From Chelydra serpentina (taxonomy: Eukaryota; Chordata; Testudines; Chelydridae): a stretch of 64,000 bases of DNA. Positions within the stretch are counted from its first letter, which is position 1. Every line of letters starts with the position of its first letter. The position numbers and the translations under genes are program-made. The notes under the pieces are model-generated. The model was not told the DNA's origin. It made no database searches and worked only from the letters and a program-made list of their open reading frames with translations. Shown one piece after another: positions 25,283 to 35,844 of this stretch. The DNA lies in assembly GCA_037349315.1 (NCBI GenBank), contig JBAIAC010000033.1:14588001-14652000 (forward strand), written 5' to 3'.

Positions 25283-25640
25283 GATTACTCCTGAGGGAAT
25301 TCTGTGCCAAAAAAATAAACATTCTTCCTCCCTCCCCCCCCCAATTCTGCGACAATATTTTAAAATACTGCAAATTTCATTTGTCAGTAAATAAATGTGG
25401 AGGCTCCAGCATGGCAGTTGGGAGTGCAGGCCACTGGCTGCACAAAGGTGGGAGATCATCCTGCAGCACGCTAACCTCTTGGGACATGGACTTGGTGGTG
25501 AGGCTGTACCCAGCCCTGACACCGTGCAAGGGCCTGCCTGCCCCAGAAACACCCTACTGCCCTGCCCCTGCACACCAGCTGCATCAGGTGTGGGCAGGCA
25601 GGCTCAGCCTGGCAGGATCCAAGTCTGAAGGGGCTTATTG
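25283..25640. other. left part of an unclassified GC-rich repeat
   Basis: The block starts around CTGAGGGAATTCTGTGCC and includes CAGTAAATAAATGTGGAGGC. It grades into the G-rich tandem array that follows. Frames on both strands are open through composition. I suspect an interspersed repeat but cannot name it. Confidence 0.4.
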
Positions 25641-26540
25641 TGGAGGGATTCAGGGGTGGGGTGACAGGGGTCTGTGTGGGACAATTTGGATGCGGGCGGC
25701 TTAGTGGGTAGTCCAGGTGCAGGAGGGATCTGGATGCACAGGGGCTTGTTGGGGGTTCTGGGTTCACGGGAATGGGACTACATTGGGGGGTCCAGGTGAA
25801 GATGGTTGGGAGTGGGGGTCTGGGTGTGGGAGTCCCAACGGGGGGGTCCTTGTGCTGGAGGACTGGGGCTCATCAGGGTGGGGGTCCAGGTGCAGCTGAT
25901 TGGGGCTTAGTGTGGTGGGGGTTCAAGTGCTGGGGGGGCTCGTTGGGGCGGTCCAGGTGCAGTGGGGTGGGATTTGTTGGGGGTGGGGCTTCAAGTGCTG
26001 GGGGGCTCAATGGGGTTTGGTCTGGGTGCAGGGGTGGGGATCTGGATGCAGAGGGGGGTCTGGGTTCAGGGATGGGGATCTGGATGCAGGGGGGTGGGGC
26101 TCAGCAGGGGGGTCTGGATGCAGAGGGGGGTCTGGTTGCAGGGGTGGGGATCTGGATGCAGAGGGGGGTCTGGGTGCAGGGGTGGGGATCTGGATGCAGG
26201 GGGATGGGGCTCAGCAGGGGGGTCTGGATGCAGAGGGGGGTCTGGTTGCAGGGGTGGGGATCTGGATGCAGAGGGGGGTCTGGGTGCAGGGGTGGGGATC
26301 TGGATGCAGAGGCGGGTCTGGGTGCAGGGGTGGGGATCTGGATGCAGAGTGGGTGGTGGTGGTGGTGGGGGGGGGGTCTGGTTGCAGGGGGCTCCAAATG
26401 CAGGGGGTGAGGCTCGCGGGTGGGGGCTTGGGTGTGGGACACTCAGTAGGGGGGTTCTGGGTGCGAGGGTGTATGTGAGGCTTGGGGGGGCAGGTGTGTG
26501 TGTGTGTGGGGTCCAGATGCACAGGGGTTGGGCGGATGGG
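25640..26540. repeat. G-rich minisatellite, 38-bp unit with 110-bp higher-order period
   Basis: Clear 38-bp units (GAGGGGGGTCTGGGTGCAGG followed by GGTGGGGATCTGGATGCA) are adjacent at 26271-26308 and 26309-26346. A longer block containing TGGGGCTCAGCAGGGG repeats with a 110-bp offset (26071 against 26181). Flanks are degenerate units. The + strand is almost purely G-rich, with many GGGG runs, so quadruplex formation is plausible. All long frames across it, on either strand, result from the absence of stop codons in the units. Confidence 0.9.
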
Positions 26541-26659
26541 GGAGCAGCTTGTACAGTGACCCCTCCCCCCATGGCTGAGGAGCCATGGGGGCAGGAAGCA
26601 GAGGGAGGTGTGGAGCTTTCTGTGGCTGGGGGAGGTTTCTGGGGGTGAGTCTGACCCAG

Positions 26660-26692
26660 CCCCGGTCCCGGTTCCGGTTCCGGTTCCGGCTG
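26660..26692. repeat. short (GGTTCC)n run
   Basis: CCCGGTTCCGGTTCCGGTTC is a hexamer repeat at the right margin of the GC-rich block. Confidence 0.8.
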
Positions 26693-26744
26693 CTCCTTGC
26701 AGGGGAAGAGCAAGTCTGGTCCTCCCTAGCCCGGCTAGGACTAG

Positions 26745-27470
26745 CAGCTGAGCCATACTTCCTATCTTTCCTAAGTGGTGGGATAGTTCGCTCTTGTGCC
26801 CTTAATAATGTCTCTTTGAAAAATTGCCAACTCTCTTGAAATGTTTTTCTCTTTAAACTTGCTTCACATGGGATCTTGCCTACCAACTCGCTGAGTTTGC
26901 TAAAGTCTGCCTTCTTGAATCTATTGTCTTTATTGTGCTGTGTTCCCTTCTACTGTTCCTTAGAATCATGAATTCTATCATTTCAAGATCACTTTTATCT
27001 AAGCTGCCTTCCATTTTCATATTTTCAACCAGTTCCTCCCTGTTTGTCAAAATCAAATCTAGGACACCTCTCCCCTAGTAGCTTTCTCCACCTTCTGAAA
27101 TAAAAAATTGCTCTAATACATTTCACGAACTTGTTGGATAATCTGTGCCATGCTATGTTGTTTTCCCACCAGATGTTTGGGTAGCTGAAGTGACCCATCA
27201 TCACCAAGTCCTGTGCTTTGTATGATTTTGTTAGTTGTTTAAAAAAAGCCTCATCCACCTCTTCCTGGTTAGGTGCGTCTGTAGTAGACCCCTACCATGA
27301 CATCACCCTGGTTTTTTACTACTTTTATCCTTACCCAGAGACTTTCAGCAAGTCTGTCTCCTATTTCCCTCTCAACTTCAGTCCAAGTATTCATTTTTAA
27401 TGTATAAAGCAACACCTCCTCCCTTTTTTCCCTGCCGGTCCTTCCTGAGCAAGATGTACCCTTCTATGCC
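26745..27470 (-). mobile_element. CR1 LINE fragment: endonuclease region, minus strand
   Basis: The minus strand at 27025-27258 reads a CR1 ORF2 endonuclease segment (MGHFSYPNIWWENNIAWHR, then FVKCI), a decayed form of the GDFN-type motif. The same region recurs in the CR1 at 56398-57870. Here it lies at lower coordinates than a reverse transcriptase segment on the same strand, the opposite of the order in an intact element. Confidence 0.82.
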
Positions 27471-27477
27471 ATTTGTT

Positions 27478-27830
27478 TATTTTATTATTTTCCTACGTGA
27501 AGTACTTTGCACGTGTCTTTGTTGAATTTCATCTTGTTGAATTCAGACCAATTCTTCAGTGTGTCAAGGTCTTTTTGAATTCTAAGCCTGTCGTCCAAAG
27601 TGCTTGCAACCCCTTCCAGCTTGGTGTCATCCGCAAATTTTATAAGCATACTCTCCACTCCGTTATCCAAGTCATTAAAGACAGTATTTAATAGTACCAG
27701 ACCCAAGACTAACCCTCGCGGGACCTCACTAGATATGCCTTCCCAGTTTAATAGCAGACCATTGATAACTACTCTTTGAGTATGGTCTTTCAGCCAGTTG
27801 TGCACACATTTTATACGTGTACAAAAAACT
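27478..27830 (-). mobile_element. CR1 LINE fragment: reverse transcriptase region, minus strand
   Basis: A 106-codon minus-strand frame (27485-27805) encodes the RT palm region, with EVPRGLVLGLVL, the catalytic FADDTKL box and a terminal MKFNKDTCKVLHVGK. It is a separate fragment from the endonuclease part to its left, probably a different insertion or a rearranged one. Confidence 0.9.
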
Positions 27831-28075
27831 TAATCCATATTTTTTGTGGTACTCTCCAAAGATTATATTAGAACATTGCCTCAGTGCATGAAATCATGTG
27901 CTCTTTTGTTTTTCTAGGGCCTTTTTTTGAAAGATGCTAAGATTCCAGGTGATCAGCACCTTCCAGTATTGGGCTCTTCATCCTCTATGTATTGGTGACT
28001 TTTGTAATGTGCCTTTGAGGAAATATGTATGATATCACAAATATACATATTCCAAAGAAGCTGTACAAGCACAGG

Positions 28076-28267
28076 TTCTTCTTTGAGTGATTGCTCATGT
28101 CTATTCCACAGTAGGTGTGCGTGCTCGCCACCTGCATCGGTGCCGGAAGTTTTTCCCTTAGTAGTATCCGTAGGGGGGAGCGCTGCTGCGACCCCTGGAG
28201 TGGCGCCGCTATAGCGCGCTATATAGGGGACGGCGCGCTCCCCCCACCCTCAGTTCCTTCTTGCCGC
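28076..28267 (+). repeat. DIRS-like left inverted terminal repeat
   Basis: It begins TTCTTCTTTGAGTGATTGCT and runs through CGCTATAGCGCGCTATATAG to CAGTTCCTTCTTGCCG. The reverse complement is at 33734-33925. The TATATAGGG segment could be a promoter element for the internal transcript, but this is inference. Confidence 0.88.
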
Positions 28268-28390
28268 CAGTGTAGGTGCGTCGGAACTTCTGCTCCAGCT
28301 TCATTGCTGCAGCCTTTTTCCTAGAACTCTGTTCGTTGTTCATTGTTAGTGGTATCTTTAGTTAGTTTGTAAGTTAGTTTAGATTAGTTA

Positions 28391-30771
28391 GTGTCCGGGC
28401 CGGGGCATGCCCCGGGCTTCAAATCGTTCGAGTCCTGCAGGCACTCTATGCCTAGAAGCGACCCGCACTCAGATTGTCTCAGCTGCCTGGGTGAGTCCCA
28501 CATCAGCATACGCTGCAAACTCTGCAGGTCCTTTAAGCCAAGAACTAAAAAGGACAGAGACATTCGACTCCGGGACCTCCTCATGGAGTCCGCGTTGGCT
28601 CCTACCCCGGTGCGCCGAGTGGAATCGGCACCCGGTACCTTGTCCTCGGTGCGCGGCGATCCCCCGGTGCCTTCGAGTGGCCGGCACCGCTCACCGTCGC
28701 GTAGGCAGAGGAAGGTACCATCTGCGCATCATCGTCGAGACAAGGATAAGGGAGAGGCTCGACCCGTGTGCGGCAGCCCTAATTCTCCCCCAGGCCCCAT
28801 CGCTTTGACTCATGCTGAGCAGAGTAGCCTGGTTTCCTCAACGCAGGCCTCTCCGGACGCCCGAATGCCTTCGACGCCGGAGGCCTTCCAGGCGGCCAAG
28901 GACTTGCTCACGCTCCAGGTACCGGCAGTCCCGGCACCAGGAGTCTGATCCAGAGGCAAGGCGCCGTTGGGCTCCAGGCCGTCGACCCCGACCATGCGCG
29001 GATCCCGGTCTAGGGACTACTCCCGGGGCCGCTCGCCCATCAGCGCCCAGTCCGACCATAGCCCGCAGCCTCCACAGTCACCGATGGTGAGGCTCTCGGG
29101 CAAGGTGCCGTCGGATCAGAGCTCCGGGCACCGCTCTAGACTGAGCAGGGAGTCATGACACGGCAGGCACCGGCGCCGTAGACGCTCCCGGTCGAGTCGG
29201 AGCTACCGCAGCCGTTCCCGTCACGGCCGCCGACGCTCCCGCTCCAGCTCCCGTTCTTCGAGGCACCGGGAACACGACTCCCGTACGAGGTCGCCGACTC
29301 CGCACCGTCGCAGACATAGGCGTCGCAGCGTCTCAAGGAGCAGTAGCTCGAGACGGGACCGTTCCTCGTCGTCGGAGTCCCAGTCCCAAGGTAGACGTCA
29401 TCGTCGGCGCCGTAGCTCGTACCGTTCCCACGGCACCGACCGATCGGCGTTCACACCAGCAGTGAGCCACTCAAGGGCCTCCGCGTTCCAACCTGACCAG
29501 CTGGTGCCGCCGGTGCCGCAGCAGGGTCAGTGGCAAGGGGTTCCATGGCAGGGACAGTGGTTCCAGTGGACCCCTTGGCCCCCGGGACATGCCCAGCCGG
29601 ATACTCGATCGGTCGCAGGGGCGTCCGAGGCTCCTTCGGCCACTATATCCAGGGCTCCTAGACATAGATCTGCGGACCAATGGTCCTCGGCACCGAATGT
29701 GGTCTCCGAGCAAGGCGTCGAGCCAGCGGTGCCAGCAGATGCGCTAAGCTCCGTACTGGCGTCCTCCCCCGTACCGGAGGACAAGGTCGCGGCCCCGCCA
29801 CCCTCCGTACTGCAGGAGGACTACAGGGCTCACCAGGAGCTATTAAAGTGAGTTGCCTCGAACCTCCAGCTCCAAGCTGAGGAGATGGAAGGGCCCTCAG
29901 ACTCGCTCTTCAATGTCCTTTCGTCCTCGGCACCGGGCAGAATGACGCTCCCGTTACATGAAGGGGTTGCCAATATTACAAAAGCCCTTTGGCACACGCC
30001 AGCCTCACTTGCACCCATATCCAGAAAGGCAGAGCGCAAGTATTTTGTCCCTGCGAAAAGACACAAATTCTTGTACACCCACCCGGCTCCCAGCTCTTTG
30101 GTCGTGGAATCCGTAAACCACAGGGAGCGCCAGGGTCAATCGGGTCCTACTCCTAAGAATAAGGACTCGAAAAGGCTGGACTCATTTGGAAGGAAGTTTT
30201 ATTCGTCCTTGAGTTTCCAGCTCAGGGTGGCAAATCACCAGGCCCTCCTCAGTCGCTACGACTTTAACCTGTGGGGGTCCCTACAAAAATTCGAGCCCTC
30301 CCTCCCAGAGCGCGAACGCAAAGAGTTCAAGGTGCTGGCGGAGGAGGGGGCTGCCGCTGCGAAGGCTGCTCTGCAGGCGGCATCAGATGCAGCGGACACG
30401 GCGGCGCGATCCATCGCCTCGGCGGTGTCCATGCGCAGGGCGTCGTGGCTCCTCCTGTCGGGGCTGTCCTCGGCGGCGCAGTCCGTGATGCAGGATCTCC
30501 CGTTTGACGACAAGGACCTGTTCGCGGCGCAAACGGATGTGAGACTTCATGGAAAGAAGGACTCCCGTACCACCCTGCAAACGCTTCGCTCTACGTCCCA
30601 CCGGCCAAAGTAAAGCCCAAGCCGCAGGCTCCCGCCCAGGCGCCCCAACCGCGCTACGAGCCAGCCTATAAGAGGTCCAGGCCACAGAAGAGGCGACCTC
30701 AACGGCAGTCCCGCTCTGCTGCGCAGCCTGGGCCCTCCAGGGGCAAGCAGCAGGGCAAGAGGCGGTGTTGA
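28391..30771 (+). pseudogene. DIRS-like gag-type ORF, broken
   Basis: One reading frame runs from 28391 to 30613 with three in-frame TGA codons (about 28946, 29156 and 29849). A small shift near 30585 then moves the C-terminus into another frame that ends at 30769-30771. The N-terminus has a Cys/His cluster (CLSCLGESH, then CKLC) like the zinc-finger motif of DIRS gag proteins. The middle is an arginine/serine-repeat region (29160-29450), and the C-terminal third is alanine-rich (AAAAKAALQAASDAADTAA) and ends basic. The role is presumably nucleic-acid binding or particle formation. The TGA codons are compatible with CGA to TGA decay. Confidence 0.75.
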
Positions 30772-30793
30772 CTGGGGGCAGGAGGGTACCCGG

Positions 30794-32560
30794 GTGAACC
30801 CCGAGGACACCCTCCGACAAATAAAGTTGGCCTTCAGCAACCGCTTGCGTCCATTCCTTTCGCAATGGTCCCATATAACCTCGGACTGGTGGGTCCTGAG
30901 TACCATTGCCCGGGGCTACACGCTCCAGTTCAGGGCACCCCCGATCTCCCGACCCCCTCTCGGGCACGGCATGGTAGACCCGTCACATCTACCCCTGCTG
31001 CAGCAAGAGGTGGGCCGGCTCCTCAGTCTCAGAGCCATAGAGGGAGTCCCAAGGGAATTCCAAGGGAAAGGGTTCTATTCCCGTTACTTCCTGATCCCAA
31101 AAGCGAAAGGGGGCCTCAGGCCTATTTTAGATTTGCATGGTCTCAATTGGTTCATGGTCAAACACCGATTCCGCATGGTTTCCCTGGTAAAAATTATACC
31201 TGCCTTGGACCCGGGAGACTGGTATGCGGCCCTGGACCTCCAGGACGCATACTTCCATATCCACATATTCGCAGGGCACAGGCGCTTCCTTCGCTTCCTG
31301 GTTGGGCAGGACCACTACCAGTTTACGGTCCTCCCCTTTGGGCTGTCCACCTCACCTCGGGTGTTCACAAAGTGTATGGCGGTTGTGGCGGCCTTTCTCA
31401 GACGCCGAGGGGTCCAACTATTCCTGTACCTCGACGACTGGCTGCTCAAGGGCAACTCGAGGTCGCAGGTGCAGAACCACCTGCAGCTGCTCTTGGCTAC
31501 CTGTGCCAATCTGGGCCTTCAGGTAAACAAGGCCAAGTCGACATTGGTCCCGGTCCAGCGCATAGAGTTCATTGGTGCTCTACTGGACGCTTCCAAGGCC
31601 AGGGCCTTTCTCCCCCCGGGCAGATTCCAGACCCTCAAGGGGCTTATAGCCACGGTCACGGAGTTCCCCGTGACCACACCCAGGACCTGCCTACAGCTCC
31701 TGGGCCACATGGCGGCGTGCACGTATGTGGTACGCCACACCAGATTTCGACTGAGGCCTCTCCAACTCTGGCTGGTCTCCGAATTCTCCCAGGCTTGGGA
31801 CGGTGTGGACAAGGTCCTCCCGGTACCGGGTCGGGTGCTAACCTCCCTTCAGTGGTGGACCGTCCCGACCAATGTGTTGCAAGGGATCCCCTTCCGGGAC
31901 CCGCCCCCGTCGCTAGACCTGGTGTCGGATGCGTCGGACTTGGGCTGGGGAGCCCATGTAGGGAACTCCCAAACCCAGGGACTGTGGTCGGCCGCAGAGC
32001 TATCCCTACACATAAATGTCAAGGAGCTCAGGGCAGTCTGCTTGGCCTGTGTGGCATTCAGCTCGCGGCTGAGTGGCAGAACAATCAGGGTCCTTACGGA
32101 CAACACGGCCGTGATGTTTTACATCAACCGGCAGGGAGGGACGAGGTCCTCGGCTCTCTGCCAGGAAGCCCTCAGCCTATGGGAGTTCTGTATAGCCCAC
32201 GACATCTCCCTCAGGGCTTTCCGCCTGCCGGGCGTCAACAACTCCTAGGCCGATCGCCTGAGCAGGGTTTTCTCCTCCCAACACGAGTGGTCCCTCCACT
32301 CGGAGGTCACGGGTCAGCTCTTCCGAGCCTGGGGCACTCCCCAAGTAGACCTGTTTGCGACTCGACAGAACCGACGTTGCCACCTACTGATCGCCCCAGC
32401 TTGGGCCGGACAGCACTGGTACGGGACTCTCCTAGGGTTGCTGGCGGCCCCTCCGCATCCGCTACTGCTCCGACCGGATCTCCTGTCCCAGGACCGGAGC
32501 CGCCTCCTTCACCCCAACCTAGCCTTCCTTCACTTGACAGCGTGGCTGCTCAGTGGTTAG
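30794..32560 (+). pseudogene. DIRS-like reverse transcriptase-RNase H, one in-frame stop
   Basis: An open stretch of 484 codons holds the RT domain: LDLQDAYFHI (residues 147-156, first catalytic aspartate), LPFGLSTSPRVF (about 180-191) and the YLDDWLL active-site box (212-218). RNase H follows, with SDASDLGWGAH, NVKELRAV and LTDNTAV supplying its acidic residues. A TAG at 32246-32248 interrupts the frame, which then continues with ADRLSR and DLFATRQN to a stop at 32558. It shares the reading frame used by most of gag. The first codon shown is GTG, so the true start is uncertain; RT may be translated by read-through or re-initiation. Confidence 0.92.
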
Positions 32561-32564
32561 ATGC

Positions 32565-33562
32565 GGAGGAGACTATGTGTTCGGAAGGAGTCAGGAGCAT
32601 CCTCCTGGAAAGTAGGAAACCTCTAGGTGGGCGGGCGAGAGGGGTACCTCCCCGAGGGACGCCCCGCTCCAGGTTATCCTCGATTACCTCCTCCACCTTA
32701 GAACGCAAGGTCTAGCTCCCTCTTCCGTCAGGGTGCACCTGGCGGCTATATCGGCGTTCCACCCACCGGTCCAGGGCCGCTTGGTCTTCTCGCATGCCAT
32801 GACCGGGCGCTTCCTCAAGGGCTTGGACCGGTCCTTCCTGTATGCCAGGGCCCCTGTTCCACAGTGGGACCTGAATTTGGTGTTATCTCGCCTCACGGGG
32901 CCCCCTTTCGAGCCCCTGGCCACGTGCTCCTGGTCTCACCTCTCCTGGAAGGTAGCATTCCTCGTGGCCATTACTTTAGCCTGATGGGTGTCGGAGCTCA
33001 GGGCCTTGACCTCAGACCTCCCCCCCCCCCTTTTACGGTCTTCTACAAGGACAAGGTCCAGCTCTGACCACACCCAGCTTTCCTTCCTAAAGTGGTCTCC
33101 GCTTTCCACATGAACCAGGATATTTTCCTCCCTGTCCTCTGCCCAAAGCCACATGCCTCGGGCGAGGAGCGCCGCCGCCATACGTTGGACGTGTGCAGGG
33201 CGCTGGCTCTCTACTTGGATCGGACTAAGCCGTTACGTAGGTCCCCGCAACTCTTTGTTGCCTCAGCCGAGCGTATGAAGGGTCAGCCTATTTCTACCCA
33301 GCGGCTTTCCCGGTGGATCACTTCGTGCATTCACACATGCTACGAATTAGCGAAGGTCCCCTCACCGCCTATCGTGAGGGCACACTCGACCAGGGTGCAA
33401 GCCTCGTCGGCCGCCTTTGTAGCCCATGTCCCTATCCAGGACATCTGTAGGGCCGCTACCTGGTCCTCGGTTCACACGTTCACCTCACATTATGCGATTG
33501 TCTCCCATGCTAGGGATGACGCTGGCTTTGGTAGAGCTGTGCTCCAGCCAGACACGGTGTGA
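32565..33562 (+). pseudogene. DIRS-like tyrosine recombinase, frameshifted
   Basis: Pieces in three frames make up the recombinase. The N-terminal ILLESRKP segment (about 32583) is followed by VHLAAISAFHPPVQGRLVF (about 32733-32790). A TGA at 32982-32984 falls just before WVSELRALTSD, where the first catalytic arginine region is expected. The C-terminal frame at 33092-33562 contains the HSTRVQASS box (H-x-x-R) and HTFTSHY with the candidate tyrosine nucleophile. This enzyme would integrate the circular intermediate. The order RT-RH then YR is the DIRS gene order. Confidence 0.87.
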
Positions 33563-33593
33563 ACTCCTACCCACCTCCATGACGTATTGCTTA

Positions 33594-33712
33594 GAATCAC
33601 CTACTGTGGAATAGACATGAGCAATCACTCGAAGAAGAAAGGACAGTTACCTGTTCCGTAACTGGCATTCTTCGAGATGTGTTGCTCAGGTCTATTCCAC
33701 ATCCCGCCCTCC
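33594..33712 (+). repeat. DIRS-like internal complementary region
   Basis: The left half (ACTGTGGAATAGACATGAGC to CGAAGAAG) is complementary to the extreme left end at 28076. The right half (CATTCTTCGAGATGTGTTGC to TCTATTCCAC) is complementary to the extreme right end. They meet around GGACAGTTACCTGTTCCGTA. Such a region templates restoration of the element ends in the DIRS replication model. Confidence 0.87.
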
Positions 33713-33733
33713 TTCCCCTCTGTCGGAGTTGGT

Positions 33734-33950
33734 CCGGCAAGAAAGAACTGAGGGTGGGGGGAGTGCGCAGTCCCCTATATAACGCGCTATAGCGGCGCCA
33801 CTCCAGGGGTCGCAGCGGCGCGCCCCCCTACGGATACTGCTAAGGGAAAAACTTCCGGCACCGATGCACGTGGCGAGCACGCACACCTACTGTGGAATAG
33901 ACCTGAGCAACACGAAGAACACCAGTTACGGAACAGGTAACTGTCCTTTC
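33734..33950 (+). repeat. DIRS-like right inverted terminal repeat
   Basis: It is the reverse complement of 28076-28267, for example CTATATAACGCGCTATAGCG, with an extension CCAGTTACGGAACAGGTAAC beyond the shared part. Unequal terminal lengths of this kind are usual in DIRS elements. Confidence 0.87.
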
Positions 33951-35844
33951 CCAGAAAATGAACTACTGGAATTTGTAAAACTGAGTACAGTTAGTAACTA
34001 GTTCATTATTGCTATGTATGCTTGATACTGTATTTTACAAGTTAATGGTGATAACACCAGCTTCTTGGAGTAATGTTAGTTTTCTCTTGACTGTAAATCT
34101 GGGAACAAAATAATTAGACTACAGAAGAGGAGGAAACTTCAGATAAAAAGGCATTTACATTTATTGCTTTTTTCAGGGTTGTTTTCAGAAATAATGCACG
34201 TGTCTTGAGACTTTGTTTCTTATCAGTTTTATAGAGCTCAGGCCTCTTAACAGCACTGCTTTATAATGACTTGTTCTTGGATACAGTTAGTATCAGCACT
34301 TTCCATGAAAACAAGCATGTTACAAAAGGGTCAGGTTTCATGAGACCGCAATAGACTTGTAAAAACTGATTTTACTGGCACAAACAAGTCAAGAATTAGG
34401 AAGAAATCAGAGATTTGCATAAAGAAGCAAGATGTAGAAGGAGTGGGTATTGAGCTATGCTGAAGAATAGTTTATGAACTGGGATTGACTGGAAATAAAA
34501 ATAAAAATTATTTAAAATCAGCCTTGTAACATTAATAAATAGGAAGCTATGTGTGAAAATATTGTGCAACTTTTTGTATAATCATGATATCTAGAATCCT
34601 AAGACCTCATTCACAGGGAGATAGCTTTGTTTTAAAAGATGCTCAGAGAAAAATATCTACTTAAAATGTTTGTCTATGTAACTGACATATACCTTAGATT
34701 GTTTAAATAAAAATAGTTGGTAAATCTGTTAGCAATCCGTCATTTATACCATTTTATTTTTTGTATGTCACTACTCTTCCTTTTTCTCAGTTTCACTTGT
34801 GTCCCTTGTGTGTGCCACTTTTAAGTTCTCTTGCACCAGCTGCAATGTACGTGTTGCATGGAAATACATTATTGTCACTGGCATTTTAAAATGTTATGAA
34901 AATATTTCCCTTTAAAACTATGGGCAACTAGGATTGTACAACTTCTAAAACTAATTTTGTACAACTTCTGACAAAACCTAAATATTGATTGCCTGACAAT
35001 GTCCTCTTAAATAACATCACAGACAAACACCAGGAAATTGTGGGCATAATCCTACAGTTCCTATGCAGACCAAACATCCTTTGAAGTCAATGGGAGTTCT
35101 ATCAGCAAAGAGACTGTAGGATTATACTGGTCTCTTGTTTCATCATGCAATTCCCACCCCATCAGTTGCATGAATTAACTCTTAAGTAAACATGGAGTTA
35201 TCTTAAATTTTTCTTGTGTTTTGTTGATTTGTGTCATAGCCATAATGTTATTTAATCTATAACTTTGTTCTGTTGCTAGGGAGAATTCTTTGAAACCAAG
35301 CAAATTCATTTAATTGTTTCTTACAACATAGTGCCTTCAGTACATAGACCAGTGATACCATGAATGCAAGTTAAAATAAGACCTACCTTTTCAATTTGAA
35401 AATTTTCAGTTAAGAGTGTTTCTTAGAGTGTCAGCAGAATGTTCTACTCAGGTTACCCACATATTGTGCACGCTGCCACTACTGAAGTGGGGAAGAGGAA
35501 GGGAAGAGGAGAGGCAAGCTTGTATGCCTTTTTCATATCTGCTCTGTGATAGAATTGCACCACTTGAACATCAGTACAGATTCAAAGCAAGGAAGATCCA
35601 GAAAGTGCTGATTTACTGAGGTGGAAAAATCTGCGTTTGCACATAGTGTCATACCTGACTAGTGCTCAGTCTTTTATTTTTTATGAATATGAACTTCTAG
35701 GAAATATGGATTTCCTATAGAGAGGTGTTAATTGTGACTGTAGGCTTTGGTCATGAATCTTGGTAAATAATGAAGAGGATAGGTCACTGATTCAGAGCAA
35801 TCTGGATTGCTTGGTAAACTGGGCGTAAATGAACTGGGCATTTT
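33951..35844. other. mostly unassigned intron
   Basis: AT-rich sequence to the right of the DIRS-like element, with one palindromic repeat at 35043. Confidence 0.55.
35043..35127. repeat. short palindromic repeat
   Basis: GGCATAATCCTACAGT and ACTGTAGGATTATAC are inverted around TTTGAAGTCAATGGGAG. It is non-coding. Confidence 0.65.

Larger units (their letters stand above)
28076..33950 (+). mobile_element. DIRS-like tyrosine-recombinase retrotransposon, nearly full length
   Basis: The 5.9-kb element has inverted terminal repeats of about 190 bp (28076-28267 and 33734-33925, the right one extended to about 33950). Near the right end is a segment joining the complements of both termini (33594-33712), the hallmark internal complementary region of DIRS elements. 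In between lie a gag-like frame, RT-RNase H and a tyrosine recombinase, all on the + strand. DIRS elements replicate through a circular intermediate and insert by recombinase without making target duplications, and none is seen here. Internal stops make this copy inactive on its own. Confidence 0.9.

Noticed and set aside
25772..26886. Several 150-230-codon frames on both strands, Gly/Trp-rich on + and Pro/His-rich on -
   Set aside because: They come from translation of the G-rich minisatellite and its flanks, which lack stop codons by composition.
30383..30967. Minus-strand frames of 119-194 codons over the DIRS element
   Set aside because: They are antisense shadows of the gag-like and RT frames without domains.
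30865..32715. A 616-codon open frame overlapping the RT
   Set aside because: It is in a different frame from the recognisable RT-RNase H motifs, is low-complexity Pro/Gly/Arg, and is a shadow of the GC-rich coding sequence. Only its last part (from about 32565) coincides with recombinase sequence.
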